From an uncultured Solirubrobacterales bacterium (GTDB lineage Bacteria; Actinomycetota; Thermoleophilia; Solirubrobacterales; Solirubrobacteraceae): a stretch of DNA of 5,141 bases. Every line of letters begins with the position of its first letter. The stretch's first letter is position 1. Below are positions 1 through 4,747 of the stretch, one piece after another. The notes beneath the pieces are model-generated. The model made no database searches and had not been told where the DNA came from. It worked only from the letters and a program-made list of their open reading frames with translations. The DNA lies in assembly GCA_903830015.1 (NCBI GenBank), contig CAIKSH010000022.1:1-5141 (forward strand), written 5' to 3'. Made by a program: the position numbers and the translations under genes.

Positions 1-167
1 ACCTCTTCGACGCCAGGAGCCTGTGGGCCCGGCACCGCGGAATCTCGAGCGAGGGCGCGGTGCTCGTGCGCCCCGACCGGTTCGTCGCCTGGCGCAGCCC
101 GGGAGCGGCCGGGGATCCCGAGGCTGAGCTGGGCTCGGCGCTGGACGCCGTTCTGGCCCGGACCTGA
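1..167 (+). CDS. FAD-dependent aromatic hydroxylase, C-terminal end only (partial)
   Basis: This is the last 54 codons of a gene that begins before the window; the frame runs from base 3 to a TGA at 165-167. The readable tail contains GAVLVRPDRFVAWRSPG, very close to the LVRPDGYVAWR signature near the C-terminus of class A flavin monooxygenases of the PheA/TfdB/MhpA group (FAD_binding_3 family). These enzymes hydroxylate phenolic rings with NAD(P)H and O2 to give catechols. After the motif there is only a short Ala/Leu/Glu-rich helix, as is usual in the family. The neighbours fit: an extradiol dioxygenase and an FAH-family enzyme would act on the product. The gene converges on the FAH gene with only 9 bp between the stop codons, leaving no room for a dedicated terminator. 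The FAD- and NADPH-binding parts lie outside the window, so substrate and completeness cannot be judged; the call rests on one motif plus context. Confidence 0.62.
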   Translation, partial: LFDARSLWARHRGISSEGAVLVRPDRFVAWRSPGAAGDPEAELGSALDAVLART

Positions 168-176
168 TCCCAGTCG

Positions 177-1031
177 CTATGACGCTTCGCGAATCGGGCT
201 GGTGACGGTGCCCAGCCCGTCCACTTCGACCTGGACGGTGCTTCCGGCGCGCAGGAAGATTCCCTGGACGCCGCCGACCCCGGCCGGCGTACCGGTGGCG
301 ATGATGTCTCCGGGAAGAAGGGTCATGGTGCGGGAGAGCCAGGCAACCGTCTCGGCGACCGTGAAGATCATGTCGGAGGTATTGCCCTCCTGCACGACGT
401 CGCCGTCGAGGTAGGTGCGCAGGCCGAGGGACTGGAGGTCGCCGGCCTCGTCGAGGGTGACCAGGGCCGGCCCGCACGGAGCGAAGGTGTCGAGCGCCTT
501 GCCGCTGGTCCACAGCTGGTTTTCCAGCTGAAGCGTGCGGGCGCTTACGTCGTTGAACGGCATTGCGCCGGCCACGTAGTCCAGGGCCTCGGACGCCTCG
601 ACCCGGTGGGCCTCCCGGCCGATGACCACGGCCAGCTCGGCCTCGTAGTCGACGTGCTCGCCGTGGACGGCGGGCAGGACGATCTCCTCGCCGTCGCCGA
701 TCAGCGAGTTGGCGAACTTGGCGAACCACATCGGGTTCTCGGGGATCTCCTTGTCGGCTTCTGCGGCGTGGTCGCGGTAGTTGAGGCCGAGGCAGATGAT
801 CTTCTGCGGGTCGGGGACCGGCGCCAGGAGGCGAACGTCGGAGCGCGGCGTTCGGTCCGCGGCCCCGGCGGCAGCGGTCCCCAGCTGCTTCAGGCCATTG
901 GCGTCCAGGGCGGCGAGGATCCCGCGGACGCTGGAGTCCGGGGCGCCGGCGGCCTCGGCGTCGACGATATCCCCGTCGATGAGAACCCCGGCGCGGGGCC
1001 CATTTCCTGCGTCGTAGGTGACCAGTCGCAT
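177..1031 (-). CDS. Fumarylacetoacetate hydrolase (FAH) family enzyme
   Basis: This 284-residue protein has the two-part FAH layout: a variable N-terminal domain (about 1-72) and the FAH catalytic domain (about 75-280). Visible family motifs are KIICLGLNYRDHAAE (77-91, the lid segment with the His of the His-Glu dyad), DYEAELAVVIG (128-138), FNDVSARTLQ (159-168), SGKALDTFAPCGP (176-188) and GDIIATGTPAGVG (241-253). E130, E132 and D161 match the usual Mg/Mn ligands, and K178 the conserved lysine. Family members hydrolyse, isomerise or decarboxylate 2-keto/enol acids such as fumarylpyruvate, acylpyruvates and 2-hydroxyhepta-2,4-diene-1,7-dioate. Next to an extradiol dioxygenase, a role in processing the meta-cleavage product is the natural inference, but the exact reaction cannot be read from sequence. 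The ATG start is favoured because MRLVTYD is a typical N-terminus for the family. No Shine-Dalgarno precedes it, and a TACACT box lies 8 nt upstream, suggesting a leaderless mRNA. It is divergent from the dioxygenase gene. Confidence 0.93.
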   Translation of the reverse strand: MRLVTYDAGNGPRAGVLIDGDIVDAEAAGAPDSSVRGILAALDANGLKQLGTAAAGAADRTPRSDVRLLAPVPDPQKIICLGLNYRDHAAEADKEIPENPMWFAKFANSLIGDGEEIVLPAVHGEHVDYEAELAVVIGREAHRVEASEALDYVAGAMPFNDVSARTLQLENQLWTSGKALDTFAPCGPALVTLDEAGDLQSLGLRTYLDGDVVQEGNTSDMIFTVAETVAWLSRTMTLLPGDIIATGTPAGVGGVQGIFLRAGSTVQVEVDGLGTVTSPIREAS

Positions 1032-1039
1032 GGCGCGGA

Positions 1040-1045
1040 AGTGTA
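1040..1045 (-). promoter_or_regulatory. Candidate -10 box of the FAH gene
   Basis: Read on the minus strand this is TACACT, matching the actinobacterial TAnnnT -10 pattern, and it ends 8 nt before the ATG at 1031. A transcript starting about 7 nt downstream would begin at or next to the start codon, consistent with the absence of a ribosome binding site. No convincing -35 element is visible. The overlapping TGTATACA core is an alternative register. Confidence 0.45.
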
Positions 1046-1051
1046 TACAGT
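1046..1051 (+). promoter_or_regulatory. Candidate -10 box of the dioxygenase-GntR operon
   Basis: TACAGT fits the TAnnnT -10 pattern and lies 6 nt before the ATG at 1058, so the mRNA would be leaderless or nearly so. The bases between (ttgccgc, including the one just after the box) contain no Shine-Dalgarno. The box overlaps the operator palindrome and abuts the minus-strand -10 box of the FAH gene, so the two promoters can hardly be occupied by RNA polymerase at once. No clear -35 element is seen. Confidence 0.45.
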
Positions 1052-1057
1052 TGCCGC

Positions 1058-1930
1058 ATGGTTTCCCGTATTGGCCACATGGCTCTCCGGGTTCGCAACC
1101 TGGACGAGGCCGTGGCCTTCTTCTCCGACGTCCTTCTCCTGCAGGAGACCCTCCGGGAGCAGGGGCGCTCCTACCTGACCTGCAACGATCGCCACCACGA
1201 GCTGATCCTGATCGAAGGCCCGAAGGAGGGCTGTGACCACATCGGCCTCGAGGTGGAGGGCCCCGAAGCCCTGCAGGAGACCCTCGCCGCCGCCGAATCG
1301 GCCGGTGGCCGGCGGCTCGGACCGGTGGCCGGCGAGCCGGGTATCGCCGGGGGTGAGTTCGTAGAGGGGCCTGGCGGCCACGTCTTCAAGCTCTTCTACG
1401 GGATGGAGAGCGTGGCCCCGCCACCCGACGACCCGACCGGTGTCCGGCCCTCCCGCTTCGAGCATGTCTCCCTGAAGCTGGTGAACCCCGGCCCGATGGA
1501 GCGTTTCCTCTCCGAGGGGCTCGGCTTCCAGTTCTCCGACCGCATGGGCGGCAAGATGGCCTCGTGGTGGCACTGCGACCCCGACCACCACGGAATCGCC
1601 ATCCAGCGCGCGCCGGGCAACCAGCTCCACCACCACGCCTGGACCCAGTCCGACCTGAACGCCCAGGGAATGACCGCCGACCGGCTCGCCGCCCGCGGCC
1701 AGACCCTCCACTGGGGCCCGGGACGCCACGGGCCGGGGAATAACCACTTCATCTACTTCAAGGGGCCGTCCGGCGCGCTGATCGAGTGCTGCTCGGATAT
1801 CGCCCAGTTCGGTCCGGAGTCGACCTACGAGCCCAGGGACTGGACCTTCCGGCCATCGTCGGTGAGCCTGTGGGGCGGCGTCACGCCGCCGCGCTTCATC
1901 CTCGCCGGCGCGCCGCTGGTTCGCGGCTGA
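1058..1930 (+). CDS. Type I extradiol ring-cleavage dioxygenase (VOC superfamily)
   Basis: The 290-residue protein has two vicinal-oxygen-chelate domains, the usual size and layout of catechol 2,3-dioxygenase/BphC-type enzymes that insert O2 into the bond beside a catechol diol using Fe(II). The N-domain (about 3-116, starting RIGHMALRVRNLDEAVAFF) is structural: its metal position is lost, with K111 in GGHVFKLFYG where active domains carry Glu. The C-domain (about 132-250) is catalytic: H136 (FEHVSLK), H192 (in HHH 191-193) and E243 (GPSGALIE) form the expected two-His-one-Glu iron site. The second-shell residues are also present: H177 or H178 in DPDHHGIAI, H224 and Y233. The H224-Y233-E243 spacing equals that of H241/Y250/E260 in BphC as I recall it. 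A tail of about 45 residues (WTFRPSS..PPRF) closes the active site in relatives. Substrate is unknown. It is transcribed with the GntR gene, one base apart, and divergently from the FAH gene. Confidence 0.92.
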   Translation: MVSRIGHMALRVRNLDEAVAFFSDVLLLQETLREQGRSYLTCNDRHHELILIEGPKEGCDHIGLEVEGPEALQETLAAAESAGGRRLGPVAGEPGIAGGEFVEGPGGHVFKLFYGMESVAPPPDDPTGVRPSRFEHVSLKLVNPGPMERFLSEGLGFQFSDRMGGKMASWWHCDPDHHGIAIQRAPGNQLHHHAWTQSDLNAQGMTADRLAARGQTLHWGPGRHGPGNNHFIYFKGPSGALIECCSDIAQFGPESTYEPRDWTFRPSSVSLWGGVTPPRFILAGAPLVRG

Positions 1931-1931
1931 G

Positions 1932-2666
1932 ATGGCCGCGCGCCGGCCGCAGGCTCCCAGCCCCCAGGAGCGTCGGAGTACCGGCTACGTCTACGCGCGG
2001 CTGCGCGCAATGGTGCTGGGAGGAGAGCTGCCGGCCGGGAGTGCCCTTTCGCAGGCCTCTCTGGCCGGGGAGCTGGGGGTGAGCCGTACGCCCCTGCGCG
2101 AGGCGGCGAGGCTGCTGCAGAACGAGGGATTGCTGGTCGGGGAGCCCAACCAGCGCCTCCGGGTGGCCGACGTCTCGCTCGAGGACCTCGACCAGCTCTA
2201 CGCGATCCGGGTGGCCACCGAGGCGATGGCGCTCCGCGTGGCCGTGCCGCGGATGGACGCAGGCCACGTGACGGCCCTCGAGGAAGCGCTGTCCCAGATC
2301 GAGGAGCGGGCGGTGGACGGGGGAGACTTCGACGAGGCCCACCGGCGCTTCCACCGGCTGCTGGTGGATCCGGCCGGGGAGCGGTTCGCCTCGCTGGCCG
2401 AGACCTCGTGGGACCACACAAGCCGCTACCGCGCCGCCTACCTGACCGCGGTCCCCGACGTTTCCGGCGCCCTGCTCGACGCCCAGAGCGACCACCGCCG
2501 GATCCTCGGGGCGATCCGGGCCGGCGACGGCCCACAGGCGGCCCTGGCCCTGACCGAGCACTACGGCCGCACGGCACGGGCCGTCTTCGCGGGCGCCGAC
2601 GGCAGCTTCGTGCCGGTGGCGCTGGACGAGGCGATCGCCTCGGTCCGCGTGGCCTGCCGCGCCTGA
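1932..2666 (+). CDS. GntR-family transcriptional regulator, FadR/FCD subfamily
   Basis: The 244-residue protein has an N-terminal winged helix-turn-helix (about 17-80; VYARLRAMVLGGELPAGSALSQ, then the recognition helix in LGVSRTPLREAARLL at 48-62 and the wing near 63-80) and an all-helical FCD ligand-binding domain (about 84-220). FCD domains sense small organic acids, often through a metal held by one Asp and three His. H141, H188 and H210 match the three His, but the position four residues before H141, normally Asp, is H137 here, and the AGN usually found after it reads AGE (148-150). The start follows the dioxygenase stop by one base (TGAGATG) with no Shine-Dalgarno, so it is probably translated by termination-reinitiation and its level is tied to that of the enzyme. 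The natural inference is a repressor of the ring-cleavage cluster, relieved by a pathway substrate or cleavage product, binding the palindrome at 1039-1052. Being in the controlled operon it would also autoregulate. Confidence 0.93.
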   Translation: MAARRPQAPSPQERRSTGYVYARLRAMVLGGELPAGSALSQASLAGELGVSRTPLREAARLLQNEGLLVGEPNQRLRVADVSLEDLDQLYAIRVATEAMALRVAVPRMDAGHVTALEEALSQIEERAVDGGDFDEAHRRFHRLLVDPAGERFASLAETSWDHTSRYRAAYLTAVPDVSGALLDAQSDHRRILGAIRAGDGPQAALALTEHYGRTARAVFAGADGSFVPVALDEAIASVRVACRA

Positions 2667-2691
2667 GCGCAGGCTGCGGAGCGGGGGAAGG

Positions 2692-2722
2692 CGCGGCACC
2701 CCGGCCTTACCGGGGCACCGCG
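2692..2722. terminator. Hairpin downstream of the GntR gene, possible terminator
   Basis: CCCCGG (2699-2704) pairs perfectly with CCGGGG (2710-2715) around the 5-nt loop CCTTA. After a symmetric CA/CA internal loop, CGCGG (2692-2696) pairs with CCGCG (2718-2722). The structure starts 25 nt after the GntR stop codon. No T-run follows on either strand, so it is not a textbook intrinsic terminator, though T-poor hairpin terminators are common in high-GC actinobacteria. Confidence 0.5.
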
Positions 2723-2742
2723 GATTCCGCTCCTCGCCGCTG

Positions 2743-2765
2743 CCCGGCCGCAATTGGGGGCCGGG
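2743..2765. repeat. Inverted repeat between convergent genes
   Basis: CCCGGCC (2743-2749) and GGCCGGG (2759-2765) form a perfect 7-bp stem with the 9-nt loop GCAATTGGG. It lies in the 130-bp region between the convergent GntR and HU genes, beside two other hairpins. It probably contributes to transcription arrest from one or both sides. There is no T-run, and at this GC content such repeats also arise by chance. Confidence 0.4.
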
Positions 2766-2772
2766 ACGGCGT

Positions 2773-2788
2773 GCGCCCCTCAGGGCGC
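2773..2788 (-). terminator. Hairpin just after the HU stop codon
   Basis: GCGCCC (2773-2778) and GGGCGC (2783-2788) form a perfect 6-bp all-GC stem with a 4-nt loop, beginning 8 nt after the HU stop codon on the minus strand. Position and compactness suggest the 3' end of the HU mRNA. No U-tract follows, so the termination role is inferred. Confidence 0.45.
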
Positions 2789-2796
2789 GAGGGCGA

Positions 2797-3075
2797 TCAG
2801 CCCTCCTTGACCGCCTTCTTGAAGGCGCCAAGGGCCGAGAACTTCGGCGCCTTGCTCGCGGCGATCTGGATGGTTGCGCCGGTGGCGGGGTTGCGACCGG
2901 TACGCGCCTTGCGGTGGGCGACGGTGAACTTCCCGAAGCCGGCGAGGTTCACTTCCCCGCCCGCGGCGACCGTGCTTACGATCGTGTCGAGGGCGGCATC
3001 CAGCGCACGGCCGGCCTCCGCCTGGGTGGTTCCGGTCTGTTCGGCGACCTTCTGAGCCAGTTCCTGCTTGTTCAC
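2797..3075 (-). CDS. hup: HU-family nucleoid DNA-binding protein
   Basis: The 92-residue protein is a full-length HU. It has the N-terminal helical dimerisation part MNKQELAQKVAEQTGTTQAEAGRALDAALDTI (1-32), the GFGKF turn (46-50), and the beta-arm that inserts into the DNA minor groove, ARTGRNPATG (57-66), with the intercalating proline at P63. It ends with the C-terminal helix SKAPKFSALGAFKKAVKE (74-91). HU dimers bend and constrain DNA without much sequence preference and assist replication, recombination and regulation. The short C-terminus lacks the Lys/Ala/Pro-rich tail of mycobacterial HupB and Streptomyces HupS. The start is GTG at 3075, chosen because MNKQELA is the canonical HU N-terminus and an AAGGAG Shine-Dalgarno lies 5 nt upstream. 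It appears monocistronic: a terminator separates it from the lipoprotein gene upstream and hairpins follow it. IHF-type specificity is less likely given the size and arm sequence. Confidence 0.97.
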   Translation of the reverse strand: MNKQELAQKVAEQTGTTQAEAGRALDAALDTIVSTVAAGGEVNLAGFGKFTVAHRKARTGRNPATGATIQIAASKAPKFSALGAFKKAVKEG

Positions 3076-3080
3076 AGCTT

Positions 3081-3086
3081 CTCCTT
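3081..3086 (-). promoter_or_regulatory. Shine-Dalgarno of the HU gene
   Basis: Minus-strand AAGGAG, 5 nt before the GTG at 3075, is a strong ribosome binding site. It fixes the GTG as the start and contrasts with the nearby genes that lack any such site, fitting high expression of HU. Confidence 0.85.
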
Positions 3087-3107
3087 AGGGTTGGGAATCT
3101 GGGCGCA

Positions 3108-3113
3108 AAGCTA
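3108..3113 (-). promoter_or_regulatory. Weak candidate -10 box of the HU gene
   Basis: Minus-strand TAGCTT fits TAnnnT. It would start transcription near 3101, giving a leader of about 25 nt that holds the Shine-Dalgarno. No good -35 hexamer is found 16-18 nt upstream, so this is only a plausible placement. Confidence 0.3.
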
Positions 3114-3153
3114 AAGAGCAAACCGGTCGTATTGGCGGATTTCGGCCGTATTT

Positions 3154-3171
3154 GCCCGCAAGAGCCCGCAA
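3154..3171 (-). repeat. Tandem 8-bp direct repeat upstream of HU
   Basis: On the minus strand TTGCGGGC occurs twice (3171-3164 and 3161-3154) with starts exactly 10 bp apart, about one helical turn, so both copies face the same side of the DNA. It lies 79 bp or more upstream of the HU start codon and before the candidate promoter. It could be a regulator site, or be part of a -35 region (TTGCGG resembles TTGACA poorly). No function is proven. Confidence 0.45.
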
Positions 3172-3213
3172 ATTGGGGAAATCCTCTCGCCGTGTGGAAC
3201 CCCCGCGGGTGCG

Positions 3214-3234
3214 AGAAAGCCCGGAAAACCGGGC
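3214..3234 (-). terminator. Intrinsic-type terminator of the lipoprotein gene
   Basis: Read on the minus strand, GCCCGG (3234-3229), loop TTTT and CCGGGC (3224-3219) form a perfect 6-bp GC stem followed by TTTCT. It begins 13 nt after the lipoprotein stop codon. The T-run is short but this is the best intrinsic terminator in the window. It isolates the lipoprotein gene from HU, which is read in the same direction. Confidence 0.7.
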
Positions 3235-3247
3235 CTGTGGCCTTGGG

Positions 3248-3742
3248 TCAGCCGCCGCAGGCCTTGTCGGCGTCGCGGCCCGCGACCTGGACTTCAACCT
3301 GGTCCTCGCTGATGCCCTGGAGCTCCTTGCCGATCTTGTCGATCTCGCCCTTCTTGGCGATTGCTGAAGCGTCACCGAGCGTATTGGCTGTTCCGTCGAG
3401 CGCCCCGGCGAAGTCCTCGAGCTTGGACTGGCAGTCCCCGCTGGCGTTGCCGGCCAGCTCCTTGACGTAGTCGCTCACCTTCGTCACCTGCTGGGATGAG
3501 GTGTCCAGGGCTTTGCCCAGGCACGTACCGACCCCCTGGGCGCCTTCCTTCTTGATCTTCTCAGGAGTTGCGCAGGCTGTCGCCTTGTCACCGGCCTTGG
3601 CCAGCTGGTCCTGAAGCGTCACTGCCTGGCGGGTGAGCCCCTCCCGCTCCTGGTCGCTGAGGGTGGAACTGCCGCAGCCGGCAATGGCGGCCGTGCCAGC
3701 GACCGCGAGGATCGGAAGGAATGCCTTGCGCGAGAGATCCAT
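3248..3742 (-). CDS. Small secreted lipoprotein of unknown function
   Basis: I do not recognise the family of this 164-residue protein. It has a clear type II signal peptide: basic MDLSRK, a hydrophobic stretch (about 7-21) and the lipobox I20-A-G-C23, so it should be lipid-anchored through C23 on the outer face of the membrane. The mature part is hydrophilic and mostly helical in appearance (TRQAVTLQDQLAKAGDKATAC, 37-57; QVTKVSDYVKELAG, 85-98; KLEDFAGALDGTANTLGDA, 107-125). It has four further Cys (C57, C74, C104, C162), an even number that could form two disulfides outside the cell. No catalytic motif is visible. The ATG has only a weak purine-rich stretch before it and a TAAGCT box 9 nt upstream. 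It is divergent from an ABC exporter operon across 75 bp. A link as a sensor or immunity partner is conceivable but not supported by sequence. A terminator follows the stop codon. Confidence 0.87.
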   Translation of the reverse strand: MDLSRKAFLPILAVAGTAAIAGCGSSTLSDQEREGLTRQAVTLQDQLAKAGDKATACATPEKIKKEGAQGVGTCLGKALDTSSQQVTKVSDYVKELAGNASGDCQSKLEDFAGALDGTANTLGDASAIAKKGEIDKIGKELQGISEDQVEVQVAGRDADKACGG

Positions 3743-3751
3743 AACTACCCG

Positions 3752-3757
3752 AGCTTA
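3752..3757 (-). promoter_or_regulatory. Candidate -10 box of the lipoprotein gene
   Basis: Minus-strand TAAGCT fits TAnnnT and ends 9 nt before the ATG at 3742, giving a leader of 0-3 nt. No -35 element is convincing. It lies in the 75-bp divergent region with the ABC exporter operon. Confidence 0.4.
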
Positions 3758-3803
3758 CCCGGGAGGGAGGAGGAAAGTGCCGGCTGACGGCCGTGTAGAC
3801 CGC

Positions 3804-3809
3804 TACGCT
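3804..3809 (+). promoter_or_regulatory. Candidate -10 box of the ABC exporter operon
   Basis: TACGCT fits TAnnnT and ends 8 nt before the GTG at 3818. The intervening cccgccgc has no purine-rich ribosome binding site, so a leaderless GTG-start mRNA is the simplest reading. A CTGACG at 3784-3789 resembles a -35 box but its 14-nt spacing is too short to be convincing. Confidence 0.45.
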
Positions 3810-3817
3810 CCCGCCGC

Positions 3818-4747
3818 GTGGCCGGGACGATCCTCAGCTTCAACGGGGTAAGCAAGTCGTACGGGTCGGTGAAGGCGGTCGACGACCTCAGCTTCGAGGT
3901 CGAGGCGCAGGCCGTGACCGGCCTGCTGGGCCCCAACGGAGCGGGGAAGTCGACGGTGATGAAGCTCCTGCTCGGGCTGGCCAGGGCCGGCGACGGGGAG
4001 ATCGAGCTCTTCGGGGCCCGTCCGCGAACCCGGGCCTTCAGCGCGGCGGTGCGCCGCACCGGCTCGCAGATCGAGCTTCCCGCCCTCTACGACCGCGTCG
4101 GGGCCCGCCGGAACCTCGAGATCCACGGCGCCGGCTTCGGAATCCGCCGGCGCGACCCGTGGATCGACCAGGTCCTGGAGATGGTCGGGCTTTCGGCGCG
4201 CTCGGAGGACCGCCTCAAGGGCTTCTCGATGGGCATGCGCCAGCGGCTCAGCCTGGGGCTGGCCCTCCTCAACCGGCCTGAGCTGATCGTCCTCGACGAG
4301 CCGGTCAACGGCCTGGACCCCTCCGGCGTGGTGGAGATCCGGGAGCTGATCCGGTCGCTGCCCGCCGGCGGCGCCACCGTGCTGGTCTCCTCGCACCTGC
4401 TCGACGAGATCGAGCGGACCGTCGACCGCGTCCTGATCATCCGCGACGGGCGCCTGGTCGTCGCGGGCGCCATGGACGAGATCGTCTCCAGCGGCTACAC
4501 GCTCGTTCAGGTGGCCCGGCGCGAGGCGCGCGATGCCGTCGACGTGCTCACCGCCTACGGAATGGGAGCCACCGCCGGCGAGGGCGGCCGCGTGCGCGTC
4601 GACACCGGCGGCCGTCCGGCCTCGGAGGTGGCCAAGGCCCTGGCCGACGCCGGCATCTACCCGGTGGAGCTGCGCCCTGAGAGCAACGACCTCGAGAGTG
4701 CCTTCCTGGGCATCGTCGAGGAGGGCGGCGGCGATGCTCAGGGTTGA
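3818..4747 (+). CDS. ABC transporter ATP-binding protein, BcrA/lantibiotic-immunity type
   Basis: This 309-residue cytoplasmic ATPase has the complete nucleotide-binding set: Walker A GPNGAGKST (38-46), Q-loop Q84, the variant signature FSMGMRQRL (136-144), Walker B LIVLDEP (156-162) with catalytic E161, D-loop NGLDP (164-168) and switch H193 in SSHLLDE. The segment TGSQIELPALYDRVGARRNLE (81-101) and the FSMGM signature are typical of ATPases that power ABC-2-type exporters of the BcrAB/lantibiotic-immunity class, which expel or defend against peptides and other amphiphiles. The C-terminal 80 residues beyond the core are the usual extension of this class. The GTG start is chosen because homologues begin with a similar short lead to the first strand (ILSFNGVSKSYG); no Shine-Dalgarno precedes it. 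The downstream permease gene overlaps the last 14 nt, so the two are translationally linked and should form one complex. Substrate is unknown. Confidence 0.95.
   Translation: MAGTILSFNGVSKSYGSVKAVDDLSFEVEAQAVTGLLGPNGAGKSTVMKLLLGLARAGDGEIELFGARPRTRAFSAAVRRTGSQIELPALYDRVGARRNLEIHGAGFGIRRRDPWIDQVLEMVGLSARSEDRLKGFSMGMRQRLSLGLALLNRPELIVLDEPVNGLDPSGVVEIRELIRSLPAGGATVLVSSHLLDEIERTVDRVLIIRDGRLVVAGAMDEIVSSGYTLVQVARREARDAVDVLTAYGMGATAGEGGRVRVDTGGRPASEVAKALADAGIYPVELRPESNDLESAFLGIVEEGGGDAQG
4718..4725 (+). promoter_or_regulatory. Shine-Dalgarno of the permease gene inside the ATPase gene
   Basis: GAGGAGGG lies 8 nt before the ATG at 4734, inside the codons for the VEEGG region of the ATPase. It supports the internal ATG as the permease start and gives the overlapping gene its own strong initiation. 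Confidence 0.7.

Larger units (their letters stand above)
1039..1052. promoter_or_regulatory. Palindromic GTATAC operator candidate in the divergent region
   Basis: The 14 bases AAGTGTATACAGTT form an inverted repeat with a perfect 8-bp core (TGTATACA, 1042-1049) and matching AA/TT ends; only the third position from each end is unpaired. It sits almost centrally in the 26 bp between the FAH (-) and dioxygenase (+) starts. A GT(n2)AC-type palindrome is the known operator style of GntR-family regulators, and a GntR/FCD gene follows the dioxygenase. Inference: this is the binding site of that regulator and controls both divergent transcripts, probably by blocking RNA polymerase, because it covers both candidate -10 boxes. 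It is also AT-rich within a GC-rich background, which any promoter would produce, so operator function is not proven. Confidence 0.6.

Noticed and set aside
1042..1049. TGTATACA as a restriction, attachment or recombination site
   Set aside because: There is no mobile gene, duplication or paired copy in the window. Its placement over two -10 boxes and the nearby GntR gene explain it better as a promoter/operator.
890..1747. A 285-codon open frame on the minus strand opposite the dioxygenase
   Set aside because: It overlaps both the FAH gene and the dioxygenase, shows no domain motifs and has biased composition. It is an antisense by-product of high GC.
1825..2831. Long minus-strand open frames opposite the GntR gene
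   Set aside because: Their products are Arg/Pro/Gly-rich and low in complexity, while the plus strand encodes a coherent winged-helix plus FCD protein.
2408..3055. A 215-codon plus-strand open frame spanning the GntR 3' end and HU
   Set aside because: It is out of frame with GntR and antisense to HU, crosses the hairpin region, and has an Arg/Pro-rich shadow composition.
3202..3209. Palindrome CCCGCGGG between HU and the lipoprotein gene
   Set aside because: An 8-bp GC-only palindrome is expected by chance at this base composition and has no loop or flanking symmetry.
3784..3789. CTGACG as the -35 box of the ABC exporter promoter
   Set aside because: The spacing to the TACGCT box is 14 nt, well short of the usual 16-19, so it was not listed as a feature.
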